From NCBI GenBank assembly GCA_013297655.1, contig JAAFHV010000077.1:1-34645 (forward strand): a stretch of 34,645 bases of DNA, read 5' to 3'. The DNA is from Myxococcales bacterium. Lineage in GTDB: Bacteria; Myxococcota_A; Polyangia; Polyangiales; Polyangiaceae. Shown here one piece after another: positions 7,979 through 15,548 of this stretch. Every line of letters begins with the position of its first letter. The first letter of the stretch is position 1. Position numbers and translations under genes: made by a program. The notes beneath the pieces are model-generated. The model was not told where the DNA came from. It was given only the letters and a program-made list of their open reading frames with translations, and did not search any database.

Positions 7979-8611
7979 TCACGCTCGCGAGCGGATGAAC
8001 CCGAGCAAGAAATCGAGCGCGACCTGGTTTTGGCCGCCCTCCGGGATGATGATGTCGGCGAAGCGTTTGGAAGGCTCCACGAAGGCGAGGTGCATCGGCC
8101 GCACGCTCTCGTAGTACTGCTTACGAACCTGCGCGAACACGCGCCCGCGGTGCTCGAGATCGCGCCGGATGCGACGCATGAGCCGTATGTCGGCGTCGGT
8201 GTCGACGAACAGCTTCACCTCGAACGACGAACGCAGGCGCTCGTCCGAGAGGACCAAAATGCCCTCGACCACGATCACCTTGGTCGGCGCGACGGTGGTC
8301 GAGTCCTTCGCGCGATCGTGGGTCGCGAAGTCGTACGACGGTCGTTCGATCGTGCGGCCCGCGCGGAGGGCCTCCACGTGCGACGTGAGGAGGTCGAGCT
8401 CGAGCGCATCGGGGTGGTCGTAGTTCACCCGCTCGCGCTCTTCCGGGGGCAGGTGCGATTGCGGGCGGTAGTAGTGGTCCTGCTCGAGCAGGATGCCGTC
8501 GCCGACGGGGAGAGCGCCGAGGATGGCTCTCGCGATCGTGCTTTTGCCGGAGCCCGAGCCCCCCGCGATGCCGAGGACGAGCGGGGGCTTTCCTTGTTCG
8601 GGCGAGGTCAT
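7979..8611 (-). CDS. udk: Uridine kinase
   Basis: A 210-residue uridine/cytidine kinase of the P-loop phosphoribulokinase/uridine kinase family, which phosphorylates uridine or cytidine to UMP or CMP for pyrimidine salvage. Walker A is GGSGSGKST (17-25). The substrate region has LEQDHYYRPQ, then FDHPDA-type NYDHPDALELDLL, YDFATHDR and VIVVEGILVL. The lid-type region RRIRRDLEHRGR is present, with a normal C-terminus for the family. Length is typical (about 205-215). It lies upstream of the HD-GYP-like gene in the same direction (55-base gap), with no functional link evident. Confidence 0.95.
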   Translation of the reverse strand: MTSPEQGKPPLVLGIAGGSGSGKSTIARAILGALPVGDGILLEQDHYYRPQSHLPPEERERVNYDHPDALELDLLTSHVEALRAGRTIERPSYDFATHDRAKDSTTVAPTKVIVVEGILVLSDERLRSSFEVKLFVDTDADIRLMRRIRRDLEHRGRVFAQVRKQYYESVRPMHLAFVEPSKRFADIIIPEGGQNQVALDFLLGFIRSRA

Positions 8612-8860
8612 CGGCGCGCCTTATTCCACCTCTTTCGGTCCTCGGTCAACGCACGCGCGCGTGATCGTCGCGGATCGCGAGAATTGCGCTGCGCGAACGG
8701 CGGTCGCGACCGCACCAGCGCGCCCTCGCGACGCGACCGTGCGGCCCCTGACCTCCAAGGGCCGGTTCGGGCGGCTGTCTCGACGCACGAAGCACGAGCG
8801 CGACGTGGATGAAACGATCCGAACGAACGAGCGCGACGCGACGACGAGGCTCCGCGGCTG

Positions 8861-9655
8861 CTAGCGCCCGCGGGCGAGCCACGAGAGCGGCCGGCGGTAG
8901 GTCGTGATCATGCGGTCGCGCGCGATTTCGTGACCCATGCCCGGCGCGATGCGCACGCGGACGGGCACCTTGTACTTCTTGAGCGTGTCGCCGACGCGGC
9001 CGGTGTTCTCGGCGACGCCGTCCGTCTCGCCCGTGAGGAGGTACACGCGCTGAAGCTTTCCGCCGCCCGATCCCGCGGTGAGCGAGGTGGGCGCGTCGCC
9101 AACCCAGTAACGATCGCTCGCCGCGAGGATGAGCCAGCGGCTCCACGTCTTTTGGTCCATCAGGCCGGCTTGCATCGCCACGAAGGCGCCTTCGCTGAAC
9201 CCCACGAGAATGTTGCCGTAGCGCTGGACTCGTCCCTTGTGCTTCGCGCGGAGGGCGTTCAGCGACGCGTCCATCACGGCTTTGCCGGCCTGCGCGCTGT
9301 TCATCCACGTGCGACCGCCGTTGCCCGAATCACCAGGGCCCTGCGGGCAGAGCACCCAGCCGAACTGCGTCGCGACCTTCGCCCACTTGCGGCAGTCCTC
9401 CGCCGCGTTCCCGCCGCGACCGTGAAGGTAAAGGATGACCGGCTTCGTGCCCTTGCCGCGCGCTCGGTAATAGAAGGCGTCGGGTTGGCCGGGCACCTCG
9501 AGGCGGATCGGATCACCGATGCCGGTGGTGCTCTTCGCGAACGCCTCGCTCGAGAGCGCGACCAACACGGTGAGCACCGCGAGGAACAAGAACGAAGCGC
9601 GTCCGAGGAGGGCGCGAACGCGGCGTGCGTGAGAGGAGGGGGTCACGTCTCGCAT
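8861..9655 (-). CDS. Secreted alpha/beta hydrolase (dienelactone hydrolase / esterase-like)
   Basis: A 264-residue alpha/beta hydrolase with a Sec signal peptide: arginines, a hydrophobic run at about 21-35 and a likely cleavage after AFA (40). The oxyanion strand is LYLHGRGG (76-82). The nucleophile elbow is GFSEGA with S154, the probable acid is D212 (TGETDG) and the base is H242 (GMGHEI), so the catalytic triad looks complete. Fold and order resemble phospholipase/carboxylesterase and dienelactone hydrolase relatives acting on esters outside the cytoplasm. Substrate is unknown. It stands alone: 249 bases without a gene separate it from uridine kinase, and it is divergent from the cassette starting at 9959. 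Confidence 0.85.
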   Translation of the reverse strand: MRDVTPSSHARRVRALLGRASFLFLAVLTVLVALSSEAFAKSTTGIGDPIRLEVPGQPDAFYYRARGKGTKPVILYLHGRGGNAAEDCRKWAKVATQFGWVLCPQGPGDSGNGGRTWMNSAQAGKAVMDASLNALRAKHKGRVQRYGNILVGFSEGAFVAMQAGLMDQKTWSRWLILAASDRYWVGDAPTSLTAGSGGGKLQRVYLLTGETDGVAENTGRVGDTLKKYKVPVRVRIAPGMGHEIARDRMITTYRRPLSWLARGR

Positions 9656-9746
9656 CTGGCTAACAGCGGTGCCCCGTTGTGAGGCGGCCTGAAGCTAGAC
9701 GCAAACGCTCGTGCGCGAAAGGCCGAGTTCACTTCGTGGGGGGCTG

Positions 9747-9852
9747 GCCCTTCAGGGGGGGTGGTACCGCCTACATCCACCGCCATTTCCGCCGATTCGA
9801 CTCCAGCTCGGCCTGGATCCGAATCCCCCCATGAGTTTGCCCTTCACGGGGG
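9747..9852. promoter_or_regulatory. Repeated GCCCTTCA elements upstream of the cassette promoter
   Basis: The 303-base gap between 9655 and 9959 holds two copies of GCCCTTCA followed by a G run (9747-9759 and 9839-9852), 92 bases apart. The second lies in an imperfect inverted repeat pairing TCCCCC (9824-9829) with GGGGGA (9848-9853). They sit about 160 and 70 bases upstream of the predicted start of transcription, in the range of enhancer sites for sigma-54 activators. No activator is known, so this is a candidate only. Confidence 0.3.
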
Positions 9853-9884
9853 ACACATTTCCATAGGTTACGAGAATTCATCGA

Positions 9885-9900
9885 CGGCACGCTCCCTGCT
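9885..9900 (+). promoter_or_regulatory. Sigma-54-type (-24/-12) promoter of the haem-protein/DUF1501 cassette
   Basis: CGGCACG-CTCC-CTGCT: GG at 9886-9887 and GC at 9898-9899 with exactly ten bases between, two mismatches from the consensus TGGCACG-N4-TTGCW. Transcription would start near 9911, giving a leader of about 48 bases before the ATG at 9959, which has an excellent Shine-Dalgarno. It sits in the only sizeable gap before the cassette, which makes chance unlikely but not excluded. Confidence 0.65.
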
Positions 9901-9958
9901 TAAGGGGTAGTGCGTGGCGCGAATCCAAAACGGAAGTAGCGCCCCTACAGGAGGAACC

Positions 9959-10939
9959 ATGAGCGTGGCAAACCTCGGACGGCGTGCAACCCTTCTCCTC
10001 CTTCCGGCCCTCCTCGTGGGCGCCGTGATGGCAGGGGCAGGCAAGAAAGCCTCCGCTGAAGACACCGACCCGACCGCCAAGAAAGAGCGCTGTGCAACCC
10101 GCGTGGCCATTGCCTTCACCGGCAAAGAGACCACGCCGGCGATTTCGGCGGACCCTCAAGGTTCGGTCGACGCGCTCGTTGCAGACCCCGCGTTCGTCGA
10201 GAGATTCTCTCGCTTCATCAACCACGAGTTCAACGAGACTCCTGGCGCGATGGAAAAGGAGGACGCCAGCTACTTCCTCATGAAGTACGTCCTCGAGAAC
10301 AAGCTCCCCTACAAGGACATGTTCCTCGGCCAGTTCAAGGTCGACGGCAACATGCAGGGCAACCAGACCACGGTCACCGCCGACCCCGAAGGTCTCGGTT
10401 ACTTCCGCAGCCAGCCCTGGCTCCTTCGTTATGCCGGTAACGAGCTCGAAGGCTACAAGCTCGTCACCGCGTACCGCCTCATGCAGAACACCGTCGGCCT
10501 CACGCTCGTCGCCTCGACGAACGCGCCCGGCGCCGCGATCGACACCGCCGCCCGCACGTCGAACCCCGGCTGCGTCGGCTGCCACGGCCCCGCCGACAAG
10601 GCCGGCGCTGCTCCCTGGTTCGCTCTCGACCGCGCCGCTCGTGTCCTCACGAAGGTTCGTCGTCAGGGCAACACGGTGACCTTCACGCCGCCCACGGAGG
10701 CGCCGCAGATGGTCGCCGACAAGATGGTGAACAACGACAAGGAGCTCGTCCAGGCTCTCGTCGACTCGCCGAACTTCAGCTTCAACGTCTGCCGCCTGAC
10801 GTTCAAGTTCCTCTACGGCCGCGCCGAGAACGTGTGCGAGTCGAAGGTCTTCGACGCCTGCGTCAACGAGTTCAAATCGAAGGGCACCATCCAAAGCGCG
10901 CTCGTTAGCGTCGCCAAGGATCCCGGGTTCTGTCAGTGA
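9959..10939 (+). CDS. Secreted mono-haem protein related to DUF1588/DUF1592-type cytochromes
   Basis: A 326-residue exported protein. AGGAGGAA eight to ten bases upstream sets the start at ATG 9959 rather than the GTG at 9914. The Sec signal has arginines, a hydrophobic core (10-27) and a probable ASA-E cleavage near 33. One c-type haem site, CVGCH (205-209), lies in a long helical protein. DPAFVERFSRFINHEF (about 76-91) and the end segment FNVCRLTFKFLYGRAE with ALVSVAKDPGFC resemble the architecture of planctomycete/myxobacterial DUF1549, DUF1588 and DUF1592 haem proteins. It is shorter, so it may be a compact member. First gene of the cassette, 17 bases before the lipoprotein gene. Haem attachment is strongly predicted; reaction and partner are unknown. 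Confidence 0.82.
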   Translation: MSVANLGRRATLLLLPALLVGAVMAGAGKKASAEDTDPTAKKERCATRVAIAFTGKETTPAISADPQGSVDALVADPAFVERFSRFINHEFNETPGAMEKEDASYFLMKYVLENKLPYKDMFLGQFKVDGNMQGNQTTVTADPEGLGYFRSQPWLLRYAGNELEGYKLVTAYRLMQNTVGLTLVASTNAPGAAIDTAARTSNPGCVGCHGPADKAGAAPWFALDRAARVLTKVRRQGNTVTFTPPTEAPQMVADKMVNNDKELVQALVDSPNFSFNVCRLTFKFLYGRAENVCESKVFDACVNEFKSKGTIQSALVSVAKDPGFCQ

Positions 10940-10956
10940 GGAAAGGAGGAGCGACC

Positions 10957-11667
10957 ATGAAGATTTCTACGTTCCTTTTTGCAATTCCGATCCTCGCGGC
11001 TGTCGCGGCATGCTCGGGCGGCTCGGATGAGCTCACCGGCGGTCTCGACCCGAACGATCCGAACAACCCGAACAACCCGAACAACCCGAACAACCCGGGC
11101 AACCCCGACCCCAACAACCCGGGCACCCCCGGCGAGAAGACCTGCGCGGAGTCGCAGCAAGGGTACGTCGGTCTCGGTGGGCTCGCGCTCCACGGCACGC
11201 GTGCGGAGTCCGCCGCCAACGTCGACCGTGACCGGTTCAAGCCGTTCTCGTCGCTCTCGGGCGAGTTCCGTCGCGTGATGGGCCTCGGCCAAGCTCCGAA
11301 CCTCGGCGCCTCCGCCGCGACCTTCGGCGAGCCCCCGGCGCGCTTCTACGCGGAGCCCAAGGCCACCGCGGTGAACCTCTTCGAGGCCTACCAAGTCTCG
11401 TTCCGCCTCTGCGAAGCGAACAACACCGGCGCCACCTTCACCGCCGTCCCCACCGACGCCGCTGCCAAAACGCAGTGCGCCGATTGGGAGCGCAAAATCT
11501 GGAGCCGCACGCCCACCCCCGCCGAGATCGACGCATGTGCGAAGGTCGCCGTGACGGACTCGGTCACCGAGACGTTGCAAGCCGGCCCCCGCCAAACGAC
11601 GCCCGTGCGCCGCTGGGCTTACGCCTGTGCGAGCGTCCTGACCTCTGCCGGCTTTTTGACCTACTGA
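10957..11667 (+). CDS. Cassette lipoprotein A, ending in a W-A-Y-A-C...GFLTY motif
   Basis: A 236-residue lipoprotein behind a perfect AGGAGGA six bases upstream of ATG 10957. Lipobox AAVAAC is near residue 20. A flexible linker made of Asn-Pro repeats (about residues 30-57) is encoded by a 9-base tandem repeat. The folded part contains CAESQQGYVGLGG, DRDRFKPFSSLSGEFRR, EPKATAVNLFEAYQV and a C-terminal TPVRRWAYACASVL...GFLTY. That ending resembles the closing helix of DUF1553/DUF1800-type partners of DUF1501 proteins. It is about 65-70 percent identical by eye to the product at 13123-13815, so the two are paralogues. It lies between the haem protein and the DUF1501-like gene, 13 bases before the latter. 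Exposed on the periplasmic or outer surface; role unknown. Confidence 0.8.
   Translation: MKISTFLFAIPILAAVAACSGGSDELTGGLDPNDPNNPNNPNNPNNPGNPDPNNPGTPGEKTCAESQQGYVGLGGLALHGTRAESAANVDRDRFKPFSSLSGEFRRVMGLGQAPNLGASAATFGEPPARFYAEPKATAVNLFEAYQVSFRLCEANNTGATFTAVPTDAAAKTQCADWERKIWSRTPTPAEIDACAKVAVTDSVTETLQAGPRQTTPVRRWAYACASVLTSAGFLTY
11062..11097 (+). repeat. 9-base tandem repeat in the lipoprotein A linker
   Basis: Four perfect in-frame copies of AACAACCCG, flanked by decayed copies, encode the Asn-Asn-Pro linker after the lipobox. A change in copy number would lengthen or shorten the tether by three residues without a frameshift. The paralogue at 13123 has a linker of similar position but no such repeat. 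Confidence 0.9.
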
Positions 11668-11680
11668 GCAGGAGCGAATC

Positions 11681-12877
11681 ATGAGCAAATTCAATCGTCG
11701 TTCGTTCCTCAAAGCTGTCGGCATCGGCGCAGGCGCTGCTGTCGGCACTCGCCTCGCGGGTCCGGGCTTCATGCCCGACGCGATGGCGCAAAACTCGGGC
11801 GCCGGTAAGCCGGCCGTCCTCGTCATCTACCTCGGTGGTGGCTACAACGCGCTCTTCGGCAGCGCGGCCTCCTTCATGAACACCGCGTTCGGCGTCACCG
11901 CGGGCAACACCGCGCAAGTGCCTGGCGGTCCCCTCGTCGACGCGTCGTTCAACCGCCTCCCGAAGGCGGCGTTCGACAAGATCAGCACCGTGCAAATCAA
12001 CCACCGCTCGAGCGATCACGGCGGCGGTCAGCGCGGCGGCCAATCCGAAGGCGGCCCGGTCGGCTTCGCGATCCAACTCGCGTCGTCGATGGGCGGCGAC
12101 GGCACCATCAAGATGGCGACCGTCGGTGGCGGCAACGTCAACGGCCTCGCCGGCACGATGAACGGCACGTCGATCCAGAACATCGGCGACGCGCGCTCCA
12201 CGATCGACGCACTCAAGGGCAACGACACGCTCGCCGACCGCGCCATCGCGGCCAAGGCGATCGAGCAGTCGCAGGCCATGAGCGCCGGTCGCTTCGCCGC
12301 CAGCCCGAAGGGTCTCACCCACCTCAAGGACGGCTACGACACGGTCCGCGCGACCCTCACCAAGACCGCGACGCCCTACGACTACGCCGCGGTTCTGCCG
12401 GGCTACGGCGTCACGGGTACGGCGATCAACAACTTCAACTCGAAGATCGCTGCCGCCGAGCTCATGATCCGCGCCGGTGCGAACGTGGTCTACGCCATCG
12501 ACGGCGGCTGGGACACGCACGGCGACCGCGACGGCTCGAACGTCCGCAACATGATGAACACGCGCATCATCCCGCCGCTCATCACGTTCTTCAACCGCAT
12601 GTGGGTCAACAACACCGAGCCGGTCCAGCGCAACGTGAACGTGGTCATCATGGGCGACTTCTCGCGAAGCCTCCCGGGCAGCGACCACGCCACCGGCTGC
12701 GCGGCGACCATCATCGGCGCCAACGTCAAGGTGGGCGGCTTCCAGCGCGTCACCAACAACGTCGGCTTCGACCCGAACCGTCCGTCGGGCCGCGGCTTCT
12801 TCTCGCTCCTTGGTGCTCTCACCAAGACCGCGGGAGCTCCGTTCGGCGCGAACGCCCACCCCGACCTCGCGGTCTGA
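11681..12877 (+). CDS. Tat-exported DUF1501-like protein
   Basis: A 398-residue protein with a twin-arginine signal (NRRSFLK, 5-11) and probable cleavage after AMA (36). The mature part is of DUF1501 type, a divergent branch of the alkaline phosphatase/sulfatase superfold. It shows LVIYLGGGYN (47-56), NHRSSDHGGGQRG (108-119), GGWDTHGD (275-282) and GDFSRSLPGSDHA (325-337), the last two being the usual DUF1501 signature positions. AGGAG six bases upstream supports ATG 11681. DUF1501 proteins usually sit beside DUF1549/DUF1553, DUF1592 or DUF1800 proteins, and here the neighbours are the short haem protein and lipoprotein A. Folded export by Tat suggests a cofactor or metal acquired in the cytoplasm. 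No activity is established for the family. Confidence 0.87.
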   Translation: MSKFNRRSFLKAVGIGAGAAVGTRLAGPGFMPDAMAQNSGAGKPAVLVIYLGGGYNALFGSAASFMNTAFGVTAGNTAQVPGGPLVDASFNRLPKAAFDKISTVQINHRSSDHGGGQRGGQSEGGPVGFAIQLASSMGGDGTIKMATVGGGNVNGLAGTMNGTSIQNIGDARSTIDALKGNDTLADRAIAAKAIEQSQAMSAGRFAASPKGLTHLKDGYDTVRATLTKTATPYDYAAVLPGYGVTGTAINNFNSKIAAAELMIRAGANVVYAIDGGWDTHGDRDGSNVRNMMNTRIIPPLITFFNRMWVNNTEPVQRNVNVVIMGDFSRSLPGSDHATGCAATIIGANVKVGGFQRVTNNVGFDPNRPSGRGFFSLLGALTKTAGAPFGANAHPDLAV

Positions 12878-12940
12878 GGGCGCACACCTCGGAGACCGAG
12901 GTCCCCCTCGCCAACGAGGTACCTCGAAACCGAGCCACGC

Positions 12941-12972
12941 GCGGCCCTCTTCCCTCCGGGGCAGAGGGCCGC
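12941..12972 (+). terminator. Strong hairpin after the DUF1501-like gene
   Basis: GCGGCCCTCT (12941-12950) pairs perfectly with AGAGGGCCGC (12963-12972) around a 12-base loop. Only TTT follows closely (12977-12979), so it may be a weak terminator or a 3' stabilising hairpin separating the first three cassette genes from the fourth. Confidence 0.55.
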
Positions 12973-13084
12973 ACCGTTTCCGAGCTCCCTCGCGAATGGC
13001 TTCGCGCTCGGGGGCGACCGCTCGAAGATGGGGTCCGCAGCCCCCTTTGAACGCCGTAACTTCCTGAAATTGCGTCTGATTTTG

Positions 13085-13100
13085 CGGCACAAGGCGTGCA
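13085..13100 (+). promoter_or_regulatory. Possible sigma-54-type promoter of lipoprotein B
   Basis: CGGCACA-AGGC-GTGCA: GG at 13086-13087 and GC at 13098-13099 with ten bases between, three mismatches from consensus. Predicted transcription start near 13111 is at the Shine-Dalgarno AGGAAG, leaving only about 12 bases of leader before ATG 13123. That weakens the call. Confidence 0.42.
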
Positions 13101-13122
13101 AAGCTTTCCGAGGAAGACCTCC

Positions 13123-13815
13123 ATGAAGAACGTGATCCTCTCCACCAGCGTCGTGCTCTTCGGTCTGCTCACGCTCACGGCGTGCTCGGGTGATGGCGGC
13201 AGCCTCACGGGCGATCCGGACCCGAACGGACCTGGCGGCTCCCTCATCCCTGGCCTCCCCGGAGCCGAGGCTCCGCCGCCCGAGAAGGTGTGCTTCGACC
13301 AGCAGCAGGGCTACGTTGGACTGGGCGGAATCGCGCTCCACAGCTCGCGCGCCGAGGCGCTGCCGGGCGTCGACCGTGATCGCTTCAAGCCGTTCTCGTC
13401 TCTGTCCGGCGAGTTCCGCCGCGCACTCGGCACACCGAACGCGCCGAACCTCCAGAACTCCGCCGCGACCTTCGGCGACGCGCCGCCCCGCTTCTTCGCG
13501 GAGCCCAAGGCCACCGCCGTGAACCTCTTCGAGGCCTACCAGGTCGCGTTCCGTCTCTGCGAGGCAACCAACACGACCGGCTCGTTCGCCTCCGCGCCCA
13601 CCGAAGCCGCCGCGCGCACCGAGTGTGCGAGCTGGGAGCGCAAGGCCTGGAGCCGCACCCCGACGCCCGCCGACATCGACTCGTGCGTGAAGATCGCCGT
13701 CACCGACTCCATCACCGAGAACCCTCCGTCTGGCCAGCGGCAAACCACCCCGGTGCGTCGCTGGGCCTACGCCTGCGCCACCGTGTACGCGTCGGCGGGC
13801 TTCCTCACGTACTGA
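13123..13815 (+). CDS. Cassette lipoprotein B, paralogue of lipoprotein A
   Basis: A 230-residue lipoprotein (lipobox LTAC near residue 22) with a Gly/Pro-rich linker and the same folded domain as the product at 10957-11667. It shares QQGYVGLGG, VDRDRFKPFSSLSGEFRR, EPKATAVNLFEAYQV, CEAxNxTG, WSRTPTPA-DID-C and the closing QTTPVRRWAYACA...AGFLTY. Four cysteines are conserved in position between the pair (besides the lipobox). ATG 13123 is preceded by GAGGAAG. It lies 245 bases after the DUF1501-like gene, beyond a strong hairpin, and may have its own promoter. The pair could be alternative or heteromeric partners of the cassette; nothing in the sequence decides this. It converges on hemC with a shared terminator. 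Confidence 0.8.
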   Translation: MKNVILSTSVVLFGLLTLTACSGDGGSLTGDPDPNGPGGSLIPGLPGAEAPPPEKVCFDQQQGYVGLGGIALHSSRAEALPGVDRDRFKPFSSLSGEFRRALGTPNAPNLQNSAATFGDAPPRFFAEPKATAVNLFEAYQVAFRLCEATNTTGSFASAPTEAAARTECASWERKAWSRTPTPADIDSCVKIAVTDSITENPPSGQRQTTPVRRWAYACATVYASAGFLTY

Positions 13816-13878
13816 GCCTCGCGGCGCTCCTGGTCCACTCCGTCACCGGGCCGCGGACCACGCGCGCTCCCCGAAAAT

Positions 13879-13919
13879 AGAAAGGCCCGTGACCTCCACG
13901 AGGGGGAGGGGCGGGCCTT
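13879..13919. terminator. Bidirectional terminator between lipoprotein B and hemC
   Basis: AAAGGCCCG (13879-13887) pairs with CGGGCCTTT (13910-13918), with a further inner CCTCC/GGAGG pairing, and a T run follows on the plus strand and an A-rich stretch precedes it. It serves the plus-strand cassette and can also act for hemC arriving from the other side. Confidence 0.88.
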
Positions 13920-13947
13920 TTGCCATTCGCGAAGTAACCGGTTTATT

Positions 13948-14871
13948 TCAGGATTTCGCGAGGGCGAGGAGAGCACGGGCGGCTTTGCGACCCACGAGCT
14001 CGGCGTCGTCGTCGGACGCGGGGTAGGGGTAACGTTCGTCGATCGCGCGGCGGTGCATGCCGTCTGCGTCGGCCATCATCGCGCGGAGCCGAAGCTCGAT
14101 GCCGTGGCTCGCTTCGATGCGCTCCGCGAAGGCCCCGATCGGTGTCTTGCAGTCGCCCTCGAGCTCCGCGAGGACGCCGCGTTCGGCGCGCACGGTGCGC
14201 GCGGTGGTGTCGTGGTGGAGCTTGACGAGCAGCTCGCGGGTCGCGGTGTCGTCCTCGCGGCACTCGATGCCGAGCGCTCCTTGGCCGACCGCGGGCAGGG
14301 AGGCTTCTGCGGTGAGCACCTCGGTCGCGCGTGCCTCGAGCCCGAGCCGACGAAGCCCCGCGTGGGCGAGCACGATCGCGTCGTATTCCCCCTCGTCGAG
14401 CTTGCGGAGCCGCGTGTCGACGTTTCCGCGGAGGGGCACGATGCGGAGGTCGGGCCGCGCGCGGAGGAGCTCGACGTAACGACGGAGGCTGCTCGTGCCC
14501 ACCTTGGCGCCCTCCGGGAGGCCCGCGAGCGTGAGGTGCTTCGGAGACACGAGCGCGTCGAAGGGGGACTCTCGCTCGGGGATGCACGTGATGACGAGGC
14601 CCGCTGGAAGCGCCGAGCCGGGCACGTCTTTGATGGAGTGTACGGCGAGGTGAGCGCGTCCTTCGAGGAGCGCCTCTTCGATCTCTTTCACGAAGAGACC
14701 CTTGCCTCCCACCTCCGAGAGCGGCCGATCTTGGATCCGGTCGCCCGAGGTCGTGACGGTGAGCTCCTCGACCTCCAGCGGGTCGTTCGCAGCGACGAGG
14801 CGCGCGACGAACGCGCGGCATTGGGCGAGCGCGAGGGCCGACTTGCGCGTGGCATACACGACTTTCGACAT
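13948..14871 (-). CDS. hemC: Hydroxymethylbilane synthase (porphobilinogen deaminase)
   Basis: A 307-residue enzyme that joins four porphobilinogen units to hydroxymethylbilane in haem and tetrapyrrole synthesis in the cytoplasm. Hallmarks are ATRKSALALAQ (7-17), GGKGLFVKE (55-63), HSIKDVP (78-84, catalytic Asp 82), the arginine-rich GTSSLRR (125-131) and RGNVDTRL (148-155), and the dipyrromethane cofactor cysteine C241 in EGDCKTPIGAFA. Length is typical. The start ATG at 14871 gives the normal N-terminus MSKVVYATRKS. The gene stands alone, separated from other haem genes. Haem made here would also serve the nearby c-type protein, but no special link is shown. Confidence 0.97.
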   Translation of the reverse strand: MSKVVYATRKSALALAQCRAFVARLVAANDPLEVEELTVTTSGDRIQDRPLSEVGGKGLFVKEIEEALLEGRAHLAVHSIKDVPGSALPAGLVITCIPERESPFDALVSPKHLTLAGLPEGAKVGTSSLRRYVELLRARPDLRIVPLRGNVDTRLRKLDEGEYDAIVLAHAGLRRLGLEARATEVLTAEASLPAVGQGALGIECREDDTATRELLVKLHHDTTARTVRAERGVLAELEGDCKTPIGAFAERIEASHGIELRLRAMMADADGMHRRAIDERYPYPASDDDAELVGRKAARALLALAKS

Positions 14872-14960
14872 GGGGCCGAGCCTACCATTTCGGTCGAAAA
14901 ATCGCCGTCCGCGCGCGGGCATGAACGAAACCACGATCGCGCGCCACCAACTCGGACAGC

Positions 14961-15461
14961 ATGAAAGCGACCCCGATCGTCTCGGTCGGCGCGGCGCTCG
15001 TGCTCTTCGTGTCCACGACCGGGTGCGCCTCGAGCGCGCCACGGCCCGCGGACGCGCCGAGCACGACCAACGCCGTCGCCGATCTCGCCCCTGGACAATA
15101 CGAGCTCTGGATCGACCACCGATGTCGCCGTGAGGCGCGACGGTTCTCGAAGCTCGGCGACGACGCGTACATGCGCGTCGCGAGCGAGAAACGCTTCGTC
15201 GTCTTCCGAACCGCGGACCGCATCGTCCTCCGCTCGGTGGACGCGCCCGGCGTGGAGCTCGAAGCGATCCCGCACCACGACGTACCGGGCGTCTACGCGA
15301 TCAAGTCGGCCTCGGGAGGCCTGCTCACGTTGCACGAGCCCGGGAAGTCCCTGTCGCGGGAAGGGCCGAGCGAGCGCCGCGCCGAGCTCGTCCTCTTCGG
15401 CACCGGGCTCCCGTACCTCGCGTGCGACCGAGGCTCGCTCCGCGCCGTCGCGAGCCTCTGA
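14961..15461 (+). CDS. Small lipoprotein of unknown function
   Basis: A 166-residue predicted lipoprotein with lipobox TTGC (Cys 22), a short Ala/Pro/Ser linker, and a compact beta-rich domain from about residue 45 (GQYELWIDHRC, DAYMRVASEKRFVVF, DRIVLRSVDAPGVELEAI, GVYAIKSASGGLLTL). Two cysteines near its ends could form one disulfide. I do not recognise a family. It is divergent from hemC (89-base gap) and convergent with the DUF4139 gene. No clear Shine-Dalgarno is visible before ATG 14961. Confidence 0.7.
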   Translation: MKATPIVSVGAALVLFVSTTGCASSAPRPADAPSTTNAVADLAPGQYELWIDHRCRREARRFSKLGDDAYMRVASEKRFVVFRTADRIVLRSVDAPGVELEAIPHHDVPGVYAIKSASGGLLTLHEPGKSLSREGPSERRAELVLFGTGLPYLACDRGSLRAVASL

Positions 15462-15497
15462 CCGTCGCGCGCGTCGCACCCGCGAACCGACCGCGTA

Positions 15498-15520
15498 GAT
15501 GCATGTAGAGCTCATGCATC
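15498..15520. repeat. Perfect 23-base inverted repeat between convergent genes
   Basis: GATGCATG, a 7-base loop TAGAGCT, then CATGCATC: eight perfect base pairs in AT-richer sequence than its surroundings, in the 87-base gap between two converging genes. No T run follows on either strand, so it is not a standard terminator. It could be a protein-binding site, a 3' hairpin for either mRNA, or a structural element. Confidence 0.6.
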
Positions 15521-15548
15521 GTCGCGCGAGCCCCCGGGTGGCGCACCC

